Source of the DNA: Limnomonas spitsbergensis
Lineage: Eukaryota > Chlorophyta > Chlorophyceae > Chlamydomonadales
Assembly (NCBI GenBank): GCA_037349105.1
Contig: JAYJMM010000123.1
Span: forward strand, 8,556,001 to 8,620,000
Length of the DNA stretch: 64,000 nucleotides
Direction: 5' to 3'
Shown: piece by piece, positions 23,601 to 35,600 of the stretch
How the letters are laid out: each line of letters starts with the position of its first letter
Position numbering within the stretch: the stretch's first letter is position 1
Notes under the pieces: model-generated
Database searches by the model: none
Seen by the model: only the letters and a program-made list of their open reading frames with translations
What the model was told of the DNA's origin: nothing
Made by a program: the position numbers and the translations under genes

Positions 23601-26600
23601 GTATGTGTTTCAGATACAGTGTGGATCAGCGTTTATATTCTCGGCTACATGTCGAATTTCGGCAGGCCGCCAAAGGCCCGAATGGGACCAAACCTGGACC
23701 TGCCTTTGAGTGGTGGCCAAAGTAGCCTAGCTGGCCACAAATGGGACCTCTGGCCAGAGGCTGGAGATTAGCTGACACGTTGCTAGAGTCACGAAAAGCG
23801 AAACACTGGAGTGGACATTCTGCATCAGGTATGCCGGACTGTGACAGAGACATTGATATCAGGTACATTTTGTTATCGCTTTCAAAATTGTACGTACGCA
23901 GCTCGTACTGCAGCATGCCAGGGAAACATTGGTGTTTACTTGAGATCAAGGCGCAATGCAGTGCGCCCTGTTAACGATTGGCTAAGGGAGGGTGTCAAGT
24001 CACTAGTGGTCCTCAATGGGCACGTGATGACATTTTGGCGGGCTGTTTTTTTGTTTCACTTTTCAGCTACATTTCAGTTACTGTTCATCTACTGTTCAGC
24101 TAATGTTCAGCTACTGTTCAGCTACCTGCTGGCCTCTGACCTGAGTCCTGTTGTGCAACTGGCCATGCTGCTTGGACTCCGGCCGCATGTCGGTCCAGGG
24201 ATGTGTTCCCACCGAGCCTTTCGCATCCACACTTGCAGCCGACAAAAAAATGTGGTCATATACTTGAGCTTGTAGCATAATTTATTTGCATCCACTTTGG
24301 GGTGGGGGGTCTGGTGGAAGTTTGCTCTAGGTAGAGAGGTGCCAAGGTGGGGTACCCGTTCCTCTTTCCAGACCTTAATCTGACTTTGTACGCATGTGTT
24401 ATTGCGGCCGTGTGAGTGCTTGCTGGTCGTGTGCCTTTCCTGTTCCTGCTCGCCTTTCCTCAGTTGTCGACTAGGGCCACAAGCGCGCCCGGGCTTTTTT
24501 TCTGTTTTTGCGTATCAGGTTTTCTAGGGTTGGGTGGCCAGCCTCACACTTGATTGAGTCCAAGCAAAATAAAATAACAACTTGGAGGCCGCATTTCGGC
24601 CCTTAAGGAATTCTCCCATTTCTCTGCTTGAAAACTGCAGCCAGGAGGGTCCAAAGGGGCTCTGTCAGCCCCCAGAACTGACTTAAATCGCTTCGCCCAG
24701 TGTTTGTTTTTCCGGCTACAGGTCCACCTTCCGGCTACAAGTCCCCAGGGCCGCGAAAGGCCCGATTGGGACCAAACTTGGGCCGTCCTACGATTGGTGG
24801 CAAAAGCAGCAGGGCTGCTCACAAATAGGCTTCCCGGCCTGTGGCCGGAGTTTTGCTGACATGTAGACACGGGAAAATAAATACTGAAGCCCTGGCCTGA
24901 CCTCCCCGGGGCTCTTTTTTCAGATCCAGACTCAATATCTGCCTTTCTATTTTACAAATCTCAGACCCCAGATCTGCCTCTCCATTTTTCAGATCTCAGA
25001 CCCCATATCTGCCTCTCCACATTTCAAATCTCAGACACCAGATCTGCCCTGCCCCTGCAGTTCTGGTCGTGAAGGGGACAGGCGACCGCACGTTCTCCGC
25101 TGGCGGCCTGGGCGGCACGGTCAGCGGCGCCAGGCAGCAGGACCTAGCACAGCGCCTGGCCGTTTTGAAAACATACCTAGAGACCCGGGGGGCCGCACTC
25201 GCACACAGCGGTGAGGAGCCATCAGGGTTGAGGGTTCCAGGGGCTTGGGTGAAGGGGTTTAGAGGTAGTGGGCAGGTGTAGTACCCAGGAGAGAGGGTAG
25301 GATCAGGGGGACCGTGTGAGTGCTTGTTGGTCATGTGCCTTTCCTGTTCCTGTTCGTCTTTCTCAGCTGGTGACAAGGGCCACGTGTGCACCCGGGCTGT
25401 TTTTGTGTGTTAGCGTCTTAGGTTTTAAAGGGTTGGGCGGCCGGCCTCACACCTTATTAAGTCCAAGCCAAGGGGCTGTGGGTGGGTTCAGGGTTTGCGG
25501 GCGACGTGGGGGGAGTAATTATGGTGTGAGCAGAAGGGTGGATCGTGAACCACCTGACGAATAGCTCACACTTTTGACATCAGCTCAACACTATTGACAC
25601 AATTGAACTCAGCTCGGTCTATTGAATGCATTGAAAATATTAATTATAAGGTCTATTGGATGAGGAGCTGTCCGGGGAATGCAGGACAGATACGGTGCCG
25701 CACATGGGCCTTGGATGTGTGAGGTCATCCCTGACAACCGCCTACTTAAGGGTTTCGGGTGGGTTAAACCCGAAAGAGTGTGAAGCCGACTGAGGTTGAA
25801 TGCTTGATTCGGAACAAATTCTGTGTTTGATCGTTATAGGGGCACAGGCTTGTATTTAAAACGAATCTCAATAATGGCTGAAATGAAAACCTGAGACCGA
25901 ATACCTAAAACCAAAACCCCTAAATGTCTTGTCCTCTGCTTTCCACACTTGTGTGGGTGCAGGGGAGTTCCTGGCATACTACGCTCTCCCCTTCGTCGTA
26001 AGCCCCGAGCACCACCCTTCTTACGAGCATCTGTTCCTCCCAGAGTGCGTGGGACAAGGGGGCGGGGGGGAGAGGGGAAGGGAAGGGCCGTGAACACCCG
26101 TTTCGTCCGGAGTGTGCGGGGGGTAAGGGGAAAACTGGCGGGCTACATATTCTGAGCATCTGTTTCTGCCACGTCTTATGTGTACCTCTTTCTGCCATGA
26201 GTGTCTGGTGTGAGGGTGAGGGGCTTTACTCTAGAAGCTCCTGCAAATTATGTGTAGGGTAATGGATTGCCCGAATTGGTTAGCGGTTTATAATGCTGAG
26301 GTCGAGGTCAGGGCTGGGGATAATCACCGAAGCCGCAGGCCGAGGTGATTAGCCCAGACCTGACCGGGACCAAAGCATTATGATATGCACTTGTGTTGCA
26401 ATGGAAGCATTGTAGGCCAAGGAAAGCCCCGTCATCATAACTCTATTTTGTAGCTGGTGACTCTTCACTGAAATTGACCATCATTACTTCTCAGCATAAC
26501 TCTTGAGCGTTTTTCACACATTTATATCATTTACACAGTATTGACCCTCAGCATGACTCCTGAGCGTTATTCACACCTGTTAATCACACAACATTATTTG

Positions 26601-29600
26601 TCAGCACTATTTCTCATAATATATCATATATCCTCAGCATAATGCCTCCTTATGTCTGACTCAGCATAACATGTGAGCGTTATCTATACATCAAATCAGA
26701 TCAGCTGAACTCCCGGGGCCACACTGCCTCTCACCTTCACCCCTGATAACAGCAGACCACATAACAATCAATCATCAGATGGTGGGCATCTGCCCTGCAC
26801 TAGGTCATCAACATCTTGATGATCACCCCATTCACCCCGCCCCCCTCCCTCCCTTTGACGCAGGTGGGCATCCAACCTGCGCTTGGCCATAAAGCGGTAC
26901 CTGGATGCTGTCCCGTCAAGCAGCGAGGTGCCCCGTCTGTACATCATGTACGAGGCCTACCACTCCGCAACCGGTGAGCAATTTGAATGAAAATAAATAT
27001 GAAGGTGTGGTCCAGGCGTATGACCGTATAAAGGTGTAGCAGGGTCCGCCCCTCAGCAACGGGTCTTAACTCAGTGTGTGAAATGTGTGGATCCCCGATG
27101 TCATGGATCCCCGATGTGGCAACACAACTCAGTGTGTGAAATGTGTGGATCCCCGATGTGGCAACACAACTCAGTGTGTGAAATGTGTGAATCCCCGATG
27201 TCATGGATCCCCGATGAGGCAACTCATCCTCAAGTGGAGATTAACAGTGAAGCAGCATGCAAACGTCAAGGAGTGAGGTGCACCACTCGGCAAAGGGTGA
27301 AATGTTTTTGTTTTCTTTAACTAAAAATCCTCTTGAGATTACAAAATGTCAAGAAGCTGGGTCCCAGGTTGATATCTCGGTCCAGTAAAAGGTTGGAATT
27401 GCTCGTCAGGCATGAGGTCTGCATTTCTAAATCAGCAAATACTCATACGGAAAAGCTTGTGTGAAAGGTACCAGGAAAGGCACAGTCTGAACGTACGAGG
27501 GTACGAATAAGACGTCCGATCGGAGCGTATGAATTGTAGCTGAAGCACCCTAGCATAAAAAGGGTTTAGGGTTAGGGTAAATCTGCTGTGAAGGAACGAT
27601 GGTTGGTGTATGAACATTGTTACTTTATTAGTAAAGAAACGAAGACGTGCTCAGGTATTCCCTGATGGCATTGAGAAGGGCCCCGCTCCTTTTCCAACTA
27701 CAATTCCCATAACCCCTGTAAAGCCCAATCTTGTTCAAAAGCACCCCCTGCAGCTACCTTCTCGGCCACGCGGTCTGCAAGGAGATCAACCCCTATCCAA
27801 TAACTCTTGGTTGACGTTAACCCTTCACCCCTTGACATGAAATGCCAAACTGCCTGTCGGCCAGACAGATTTACTCGCGAAGAGTGGCGAGAACTGGAGC
27901 TGAGCCATGACTTAAATATACCCTCAACCAGTCAACCCTGAAACCCAAACGTGTAATGCTGAACGATGTACTCTAAACCTTAATTGCTACACACTAAACC
28001 CTATTCGCTTAACCATTGTTTCTCAACCCCAAAGCTCCTTTGTCAACCCCGAGGCTATACACTGAACCCTAAACGATATACGCTTAACTCTCATTGTCAA
28101 ACCCTTGTTCCTCAACCCCTGGTCCCTGCAGACGCCGAGCCGAGGATGTCCCCTCGCTCTCTGAGTAGCCGCCAAGGCACGCGGCGGCGCAGCAGCCGCC
28201 ACGCCAGCCGGCTAGCCCCCTCTCCGCTGCACCACCAGCAACAACAGCAGCAGCAACAGCAGCAGCAGCTGACTCAAGCGCTGGTTGCCGAGGCCTCCGA
28301 GATGCAGCAGTCTCCGGAAAGAGCGCCACAGTCCTCGGGGAGCAGGGAGCAGTCAGCGGGGGGCAGCAGCGCAGCTGTGAGGGGCGAGCGGTGTGGTGAG
28401 GAGGGGGCGGCTGGAACGGTGGGCCGGGGCAGCCGCATCCCGGCGCGGCCCATTCTGAAACCGCGGGCGTCGGTGGTGGCGTCTGTGGCGCTGGCGTCTC
28501 AGCTGATGCCGGCTGCGAGCCTTGTCGATGAGTTGGATGGAATGGATGCAGTGCTCATGTGAGACCGGGGGGACTGGTATACAAGGGTTTAGGGTTTAAG
28601 ATTTAGGGTTTAGGGTTGTTAACCATGAGACCACAAAAACTGGTATTGAATGGAGACTGCATGGAGGCCGAATTCCTTTTTGACAGAACGCCATATGGAC
28701 CGCGGTCTGAGTTCAGTGTGATGGTGATGCGGGGTCGGTAGTGTTCGCGTGGGAGTGCGTGCGATCACATGGGAGTGATTGTGATGGCATGGGAATGCTT
28801 GTGATTGCATGGGAGTGATTGTGATCGCATATGAGTCTTTGTGATCGTATGGGAGTGCTTGTGATCGCATGGAAGTGCTTGTAGTCGCGTGTGAGTGCTT
28901 GCGATCGCATGGGAGTGCTTGTGGTGATGCTGTGGGCGAGGCACTGATGGCATCGGGATGCTTGTCATGATATCGAGGAGTGGCCAGCGTGGCTCTATAC
29001 CTCTGCGTCGGTGTGCTTAGTATTGAGCTTCAAGTGTCCCGGGGTGCGCAGGCTGATGATGCAGGGGAAGCAGTGATCGCGTCGGTGTGCTCCTTGTTGT
29101 GGGGCGCGGGTGGGCTGATGAGGCTCCGATGCATCGGGAGGCGGCGATGTGAGGTTTTGGGGAGCAGGGCCTGGTCACTTTCTAGTGCTGCACCCTTCTA
29201 CCTCCCTGCCCCATATTTGCTGGTCCTGCAGCCAATGCAGATGTCAGGCCTTCCTTTGCAGGGGTGGATCTGGATTTAGGCATGGATCCAGATCTCCGTT
29301 GTTCCTTTGGTGCCGGATCCTGGGTCAGACAGGCACACCGGTCTGATCTCTCCAACACCAAGCCCTGCCCCCCCCCCCTCCTCCATCCTCAGGAGCACCG
29401 TCAATATGAATGGGGACGAGGCAGCTTCCATGGCAGCAACCGCTGCACACGCTTTAGCAGGGCCTGAAGCGGGCCTTGGAGGCGTGGATCCAGATCTAGA
29501 TCCGGATCCAGATCCTTTCGCGGTTGACGAGGGGATCCTGATGTACCACGGAGGCATGTTGGCTCCCCTGGATTACACCAGGGTGGTCGAGGAGATCTTT

Positions 29601-32600
29601 GCCGGCGCCCGGGCGATGGTGAGGCCTGGTTGGATGTTTAGGGTTAAGGGTTCAGGGTCTATCTTTCCCGGCGCCCGGGTGATGGTGAGGCCTGGTTGGG
29701 TGTTATGGTTGTGGATTAGGTTAGAGGTTAGGGTTTAGGTTTGGGATGGGGTCGGGGACCAGGTTGGAGGCGGCCCGCAGCCCTTGACCCTAAACCCTAA
29801 TTTATGAACCCTTAAGTCACCCTAAATTCTGTCGAAACCCTATAGATCGAGCAAGGAGGAGGCGCTTAGCCCTCAACCTCGACCCCCTTAACTAAGCAGG
29901 TGGTGGACCCCCCAGGAGCTGCTATTCAGCCAAGGGCTGGCACCCGCTTATGCAGGCAGGTCTGGCTTTGCTGCTGCCGCAAGCTCTGTGCTTGCGACTT
30001 GTCCATGCTTAACCTCTAAGAATCCGGAACCTTCAACTTAAGCCCTAAAACCTATACTTAACTAGACAGCTGCGGAGACAGGTGGGCTCGCATCGCGGCT
30101 GCTGCAGATGCGGTGTTGGCGGCTGGTCCAGGCTAAACCTTACACCCTAAAGCCTGTAACCTGAAGCACAAACCCTGACTCCCTAACTAGGCAGCTGCAG
30201 AGACGTGTGGACTGGCATCGCGGCTGCTGCAGGCGCTGCGCTGGCGGCTGGTTCGGTCCCGCACCGGAATGGACAGATGGGGCGTCCTCACCAATTGGAT
30301 TGAGGTGGGCCAGGCGGCACTTGGCGCCTTACGCCAAGTCAGCCTGTAGTGCCTTCGGTACACTGTAGTGCCGTCAGTGTGCCATGTATTGTCTGTGCAG
30401 GTAACAGACGATACATGGCACACTGAAGGCACTACAGGCTGTCTTCAGTGTGCCAGTACTCCCGTAGTGCTTGCATTGTACTGTTTATGTTATAGCCCTG
30501 GATAACACCCGTAGGCAAGTCTCTGGGTAGCCACTACTGGCCAGATGGGAACAAACCCTTGACCGGCGTACGGCCTATGGCACAAGCAGTACAGCCTGTG
30601 GCACAAGCAGTACGGCCTGTGGCACAAGCAGTACGGCCTGTGGCACAAGCAGTACAGCCTGTGGCACAAGCAGTACGGCCTGTGGCACAAGCAGTACGGC
30701 CTGTGGCACAAGCAGTACGGCCTGTGGCACAAGCAGTTCGGCCTGTGGGACAAGCAGTACGGCCTGTGGCACAAGCAGTACGGCCTGTGGCACAAGCAGT
30801 TCGGCCTGTGGGACAAGCAGTACGGTCTATGGCACAAGCAGTACGTCCCTTCCTGCACCAGACAACCCCAGCTGTAGGCCAAGATGTAGGCGGAGCTTGA
30901 TTTTGAAATATATGCAGTGCTGTAAGACCTGCAGTGCAAGCGCATCTTCCATGTAGTGCCGGTGGAATCGACAAAAATGATTGACGCGGAAACAAGACCC
31001 GGTGCAATGTCCCAGCACGATGTACCGGTATATCTATATGTCAATATGTGTACGATATACGCGTACGATACACATCTCGGCATGGCATAACATGTGTCAG
31101 CTTTAGGCATCTGCGGGCGTATTCCTTAGAGGTCCGTAACTCCTCCTTGGCTTGCGCCCCTCTGGACCCTGAAACCCTCTGATGCGTTAGACGTCAAACG
31201 CTGTCACCTTACCAACTCACCTGAATTAGAATTATGTCTAGGTGTGAATATGAGTGGAATTTACAGTACAGGCCAGCCCTGCTGATGAACTTTCAGCGTC
31301 TGATAAGCCTTGGAGCGCGCAGGAGGCATAAATTTACTCCAGTGCTGGCAGTACCCTGTAAACAAAAAAACGGTAGAGGCTGCCCGCCCGGTACAATCCG
31401 CACAGCTTTTTGTACCTTGGCGGTTTCGTGACCCTATTATCTGGGGACCCATATTAGGAGCCACTTGTACAAAGGACCTATGCTTCTGGGTCTGAGAAGC
31501 CTTGTGTGCAGCGCTGCTGCACGAGTGCGCGCCTGGGATGTCTTTTTTGTTTCTGTCAGCCTGGCCTTTAGCGACTGCATCTCGCCCCCTGGCAGTCCCG
31601 TCTGGCCACTCACATACCTGCCAGCGCAACACTCACCTCGGCTCATATGCAGGCCCCCCTGGCCACTCACATACCTGACAGTCCGGCTCTGGCATCAGCC
31701 TGATGTTTGTGAGTAGCGTGGCCCCATTGCAACCAACGACTAACCGACTGTTGCGGATGGTTATTCAGGTGGATCTGATGCGATGCTTTGAGCCACAGAC
31801 CGGGACCCAGCTGTCAACCCTGCAGGTGCGCTGAAAAGGGTTTAGATTTGTGGGTTAAGGACCCAGGTGTCAACCCTGCAGGTGCGCTGAAAAGGGTTAA
31901 GGTTTTGGGGTTTAGGACCCAGGTGTCAACCCTGCAGGTGCGCTGAAAAGGGTTTAGGTTTTGGGGTTTAGGACCCAGCTGTCAACCCTGCAGGTGCGCT
32001 GAAAAGTAGGGCTCCATTGGCTGGGTTGAACCTGGAAGTGTGTGTTGGAGTTTTATGTGTGTGCTGGCTGGGTCAACTCTGCAGGTGCGCTGAAGAGGAG
32101 GGTCCGCTGGCTTGGTAGACCCTGGCATTGTGCTGAAGTTGTGTAGATGTCTGCTGGCTGTCCCTGGCTATCCCACCCTAAAAACGATATTTGCAAACAG
32201 GTGGGAGGACTGGCTTGGACCCCAGCAATTGCCCATAAACTTGTGGCAATACACACGGACCGATTATTTTGTGTTTGTCTGCACTGGACAGCTGAACAAA
32301 AAGTCCAGCTGCTCAGGTGCAGCCAGCTGAACAAGAGTGCAGCAGTACATCTGAACACAACCTTCAGCAGTGCAGCAGTACATCTGAACACAACCTTCAG
32401 CAGTACACCAGTACATCTGAACACAACATTCAGCAGTACAGCAGTACAGCTGAACACAACCATCAGTAGTACATCAGTACAGCTGAGCACAACCTTCAGC
32501 CGTACATCAGTAAAGCAGTACAGCTGAACACAGCCTTCAGTTGCTCATGAGCGCAAGTGACTGGACTGGGCGTCTTGCATAACCCAAGAGGTGTTGCATC

Positions 32601-35600
32601 AATTTATGTTTTGTCGGGTTCATCCCCCCCTGGCCGTGGGCAATGATGCAGCATTGCAGCAACAATTTGGCTGCGTGTTGGCCTACGGTTGGGGGATTGC
32701 GGGGTGTAAGCAGGAAGCACTGCTGCATGGGCCACCAACCGTAGGCCGGTCAGGATTTGGTCCCCAGTGGCTCAGCTGTGGCCGCCCAGCGACCTGTTGA
32801 AGATGGTCTCGTGCACTCTGGATCGAACACTGAAAGGAGCAATCTTTTGTTTCGCCCTATTTTCACCGTTGGAAGGCCTGGCCCCGCCTGCCCCGCCTCA
32901 TTATCGTTATGAATAGCGAGGATTCCAGGTTGTGGGCATTTCCCCTCAAGCGCAGATGCTGGCAGAGGGGGTGTGCGCCACAGACACCTTGTTTATTTTT
33001 ATTCTGTCATGAAGCCTGACCCCACCTACCCCCGCACCCTCCCGCCCTACTCATGTCATGAACAAGGCTGCTTGCCTGACTGTCTGTACGCAAATGCTCG
33101 CAGAGGGTGTAGCACAGAAAATTGTGTTTGTTTATACTCTAAGCAGCCTTGAGAGAATGGACACCGCTCCCCTCCCGTGACTGCTTAGGCCGTGTGTCTG
33201 TCCGCCAATGCGCAACTCCTGGAGGAGGGTGCCCGCCTGGCTAATGTGATAGCCTCGGACGTCATGGGCCGTTCATACTTGTTGCACCAGGTGAGGTTGT
33301 GGGCTGGGGGACGGGGGCGATGGAGCAGAAGGGCTGATGCTGGAAACATATAAGAGAGGGACAAGGTGCCGGAGCACTGGGGCAGATGCTGTGAACATGT
33401 AAGAGAGGGACGGGGGCGCTGAGGCAAAAGGGCTGATGCTGGAAACATATAAAAGAGGGACAGGGTGCCGGAGCACTATGGTGGGTGCTGTTAACATGTT
33501 AGAAAGGGACGGAGGCGCTGGAGCAAAAAGGCTGATGCTGTTTACCAGGTGCTGTTTACCAGATAGAGGGTGAGGGGCGGGGGGGCCGAAAGCAAAGGGC
33601 TGATGCTGGTAACTAGGGCACGGGTGGAGGGGGGGGGGGCGGTGGAGACAAGATATATAGGTGTTAACCAGTGAAGGGGAAGGGGGGGGAGGCACTGGAG
33701 CAAAAAAAGGGGCGAGCTTATTCTGTGTGTACGAGGCGTCATATTGTGCGTGAGGTGCTGAAGAAGCGGTGCCGATCCCAAAAAGCAGAGGGGTCTAAAA
33801 GGATCTTGGGGGGCTGTTTTATTATGGCTTGTGCAAAAGAAATCAGGTGTGCAGGGCTGAGGGCATTGCGTTTTTTTTTAATCACTCGTCATGCTATGAA
33901 TTTTAGAACATTCTGAGGGTTCTCGAGGTTTTGCATGGCAGTTTTTGCCTCAAAAGGGAAGGGTACAGCGCCGGGGCGGAAGCGCTCCCGATAGCCTAGG
34001 TATTGTTTAAGGTACTCATGCTGAAACAATGCCAAATACCGTACATTTAATGTGCCTGACCTCGGGGATGAAAAATGTTTCTTTCAATTCTGCCCTCAGG
34101 CAAATTATCGACCAATCATACTTTCTGGCTGAAAACTGGCATCGGCGGTCGAAAATTAGTGTATGCATGGATCCCTCAACCCCAAGCAACGTAAATCATG
34201 AGGGAAGGCAAAATGAATCTTGTAATCTTTGGTAATGAAGGTTCTGTCCCGACCGTTCTCTTGCTTTGGCAGGGTCTCCACGTCCTGACGGTGCCGGCTC
34301 TAATGGCCATGCTCAAGGCAGGGGCAGCCCAGCATCACCAGTGGCAACTTGAGCAACAGCAGCAGGAGGCAGCAGCGAGTCTTGAGCTGCGCAGTGGCGG
34401 CGGTGGCGGCAGCGGCGGCGGCAGGCGCCTGCAGCCTTCCCCCCCGCCCCCAAGGCCACCCCCATCACCCATTGCCTCAGGTCTCCAACCGAGTTCGGCC
34501 ATAAAGGCACGAAGCAGCTCCGAGACCACCGCGGCAGGGGAGACAGACGGCGGGGCTGCCGCCGCCACTTCCTCCCCTGACACCGGGCTACCCGTTGCTG
34601 GCCGCTGCTTGTCCGTTCCACGTCATCGGACCTCGAGCAAGTCCAGGCTCCTGCTCAATAACTCCTCTGCCAGGGAGGCCTCTGCGGTCACGGCTGGGTC
34701 GCGCGACGATGAAGTGGCGGCGCGGGACGGTGTGCTGCTGCGGGAGAGCCTGGTGGCGTTGCACAAGCTGAGCCTGAGGCGGCAGGCCCAGAGCCTGATG
34801 ATCCTGGAGGGCTTGATGCACTGGCTGGTGGACTTCCTGCTCAAGGTGTGTGAGGGGAGTAGATCTGGGAAGGGTAGGAGACAGAAGCAGATCCAAGGTG
34901 CAGATCCAAGGTGTAGATGTAAGGTACAAATCTGGATCAAGGAGGGGTTTATGTACTGGCTGGTGGGTTCTTGCTCAAGGTGCAGGAGGAGAATGGATCT
35001 GGGACGGGGAGGAGGCACGCGCAGATCCGAGGTGCAGATTTGCAGTACAAATCTGGATCAAGGAGGGGTTGATGTACTGGCAGGTGGACTACCTGCTGAG
35101 GGCTCATGGAAGAGCTGGGTGTCTGGGTCTGGATAGAGGAGGAGTCAAAAACATATCTGAGGTGCAGATCTTGGAGGTGCGGATCTGGATCAAGGAGGGG
35201 CTCATGTCCTGGCTGGTAGACTTCCTGTTGAAGGTAGGTATTAAGGCGGGAGCGGATGCTTGGAAGGGGGAGGGGAGGAGGTGTGAACATGATTAAGGCG
35301 CAGATCTGAGGTGTGGATCTGGATCAAGCGGGCCATGCTTTGATCTGAGCTGTTCCTGCCAAAAGAAAAGGTGTTTCATTGTCTCTAGGATGACCTTCAA
35401 GGAGCTCATGTGGTCTTGCTTCAACCCTGTGGCACTCAGGACCTGAGCTCGCTATCCGAGTTCACAGTCGAGTACGGCTGCGCCCTACTGATGAATCTAA
35501 GCCTAAGGTCAGCAGGCAGGGCGGCCATTGCTGCCGCGGGGCCTGCCCCGCTCGCGGCCGACGGGGCCGCGGCGGGCTCGGCAGCTGCAGAGGAGTTCCC

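Noticed and set aside
26265..26320. tRNA-like sequence (GGTTAGCGG...)
   Set aside because: No cloverleaf, anticodon stem or T-arm could be formed; the local symmetry is the long inverted repeat instead.
30534..31110. Cys/His-rich minus-strand frame (CHRPYCL repeats) suggesting a metal-binding protein
   Set aside because: Produced by the 21-bp tandem repeat; open in every frame and inside an ARMC9 intron on the opposite strand.
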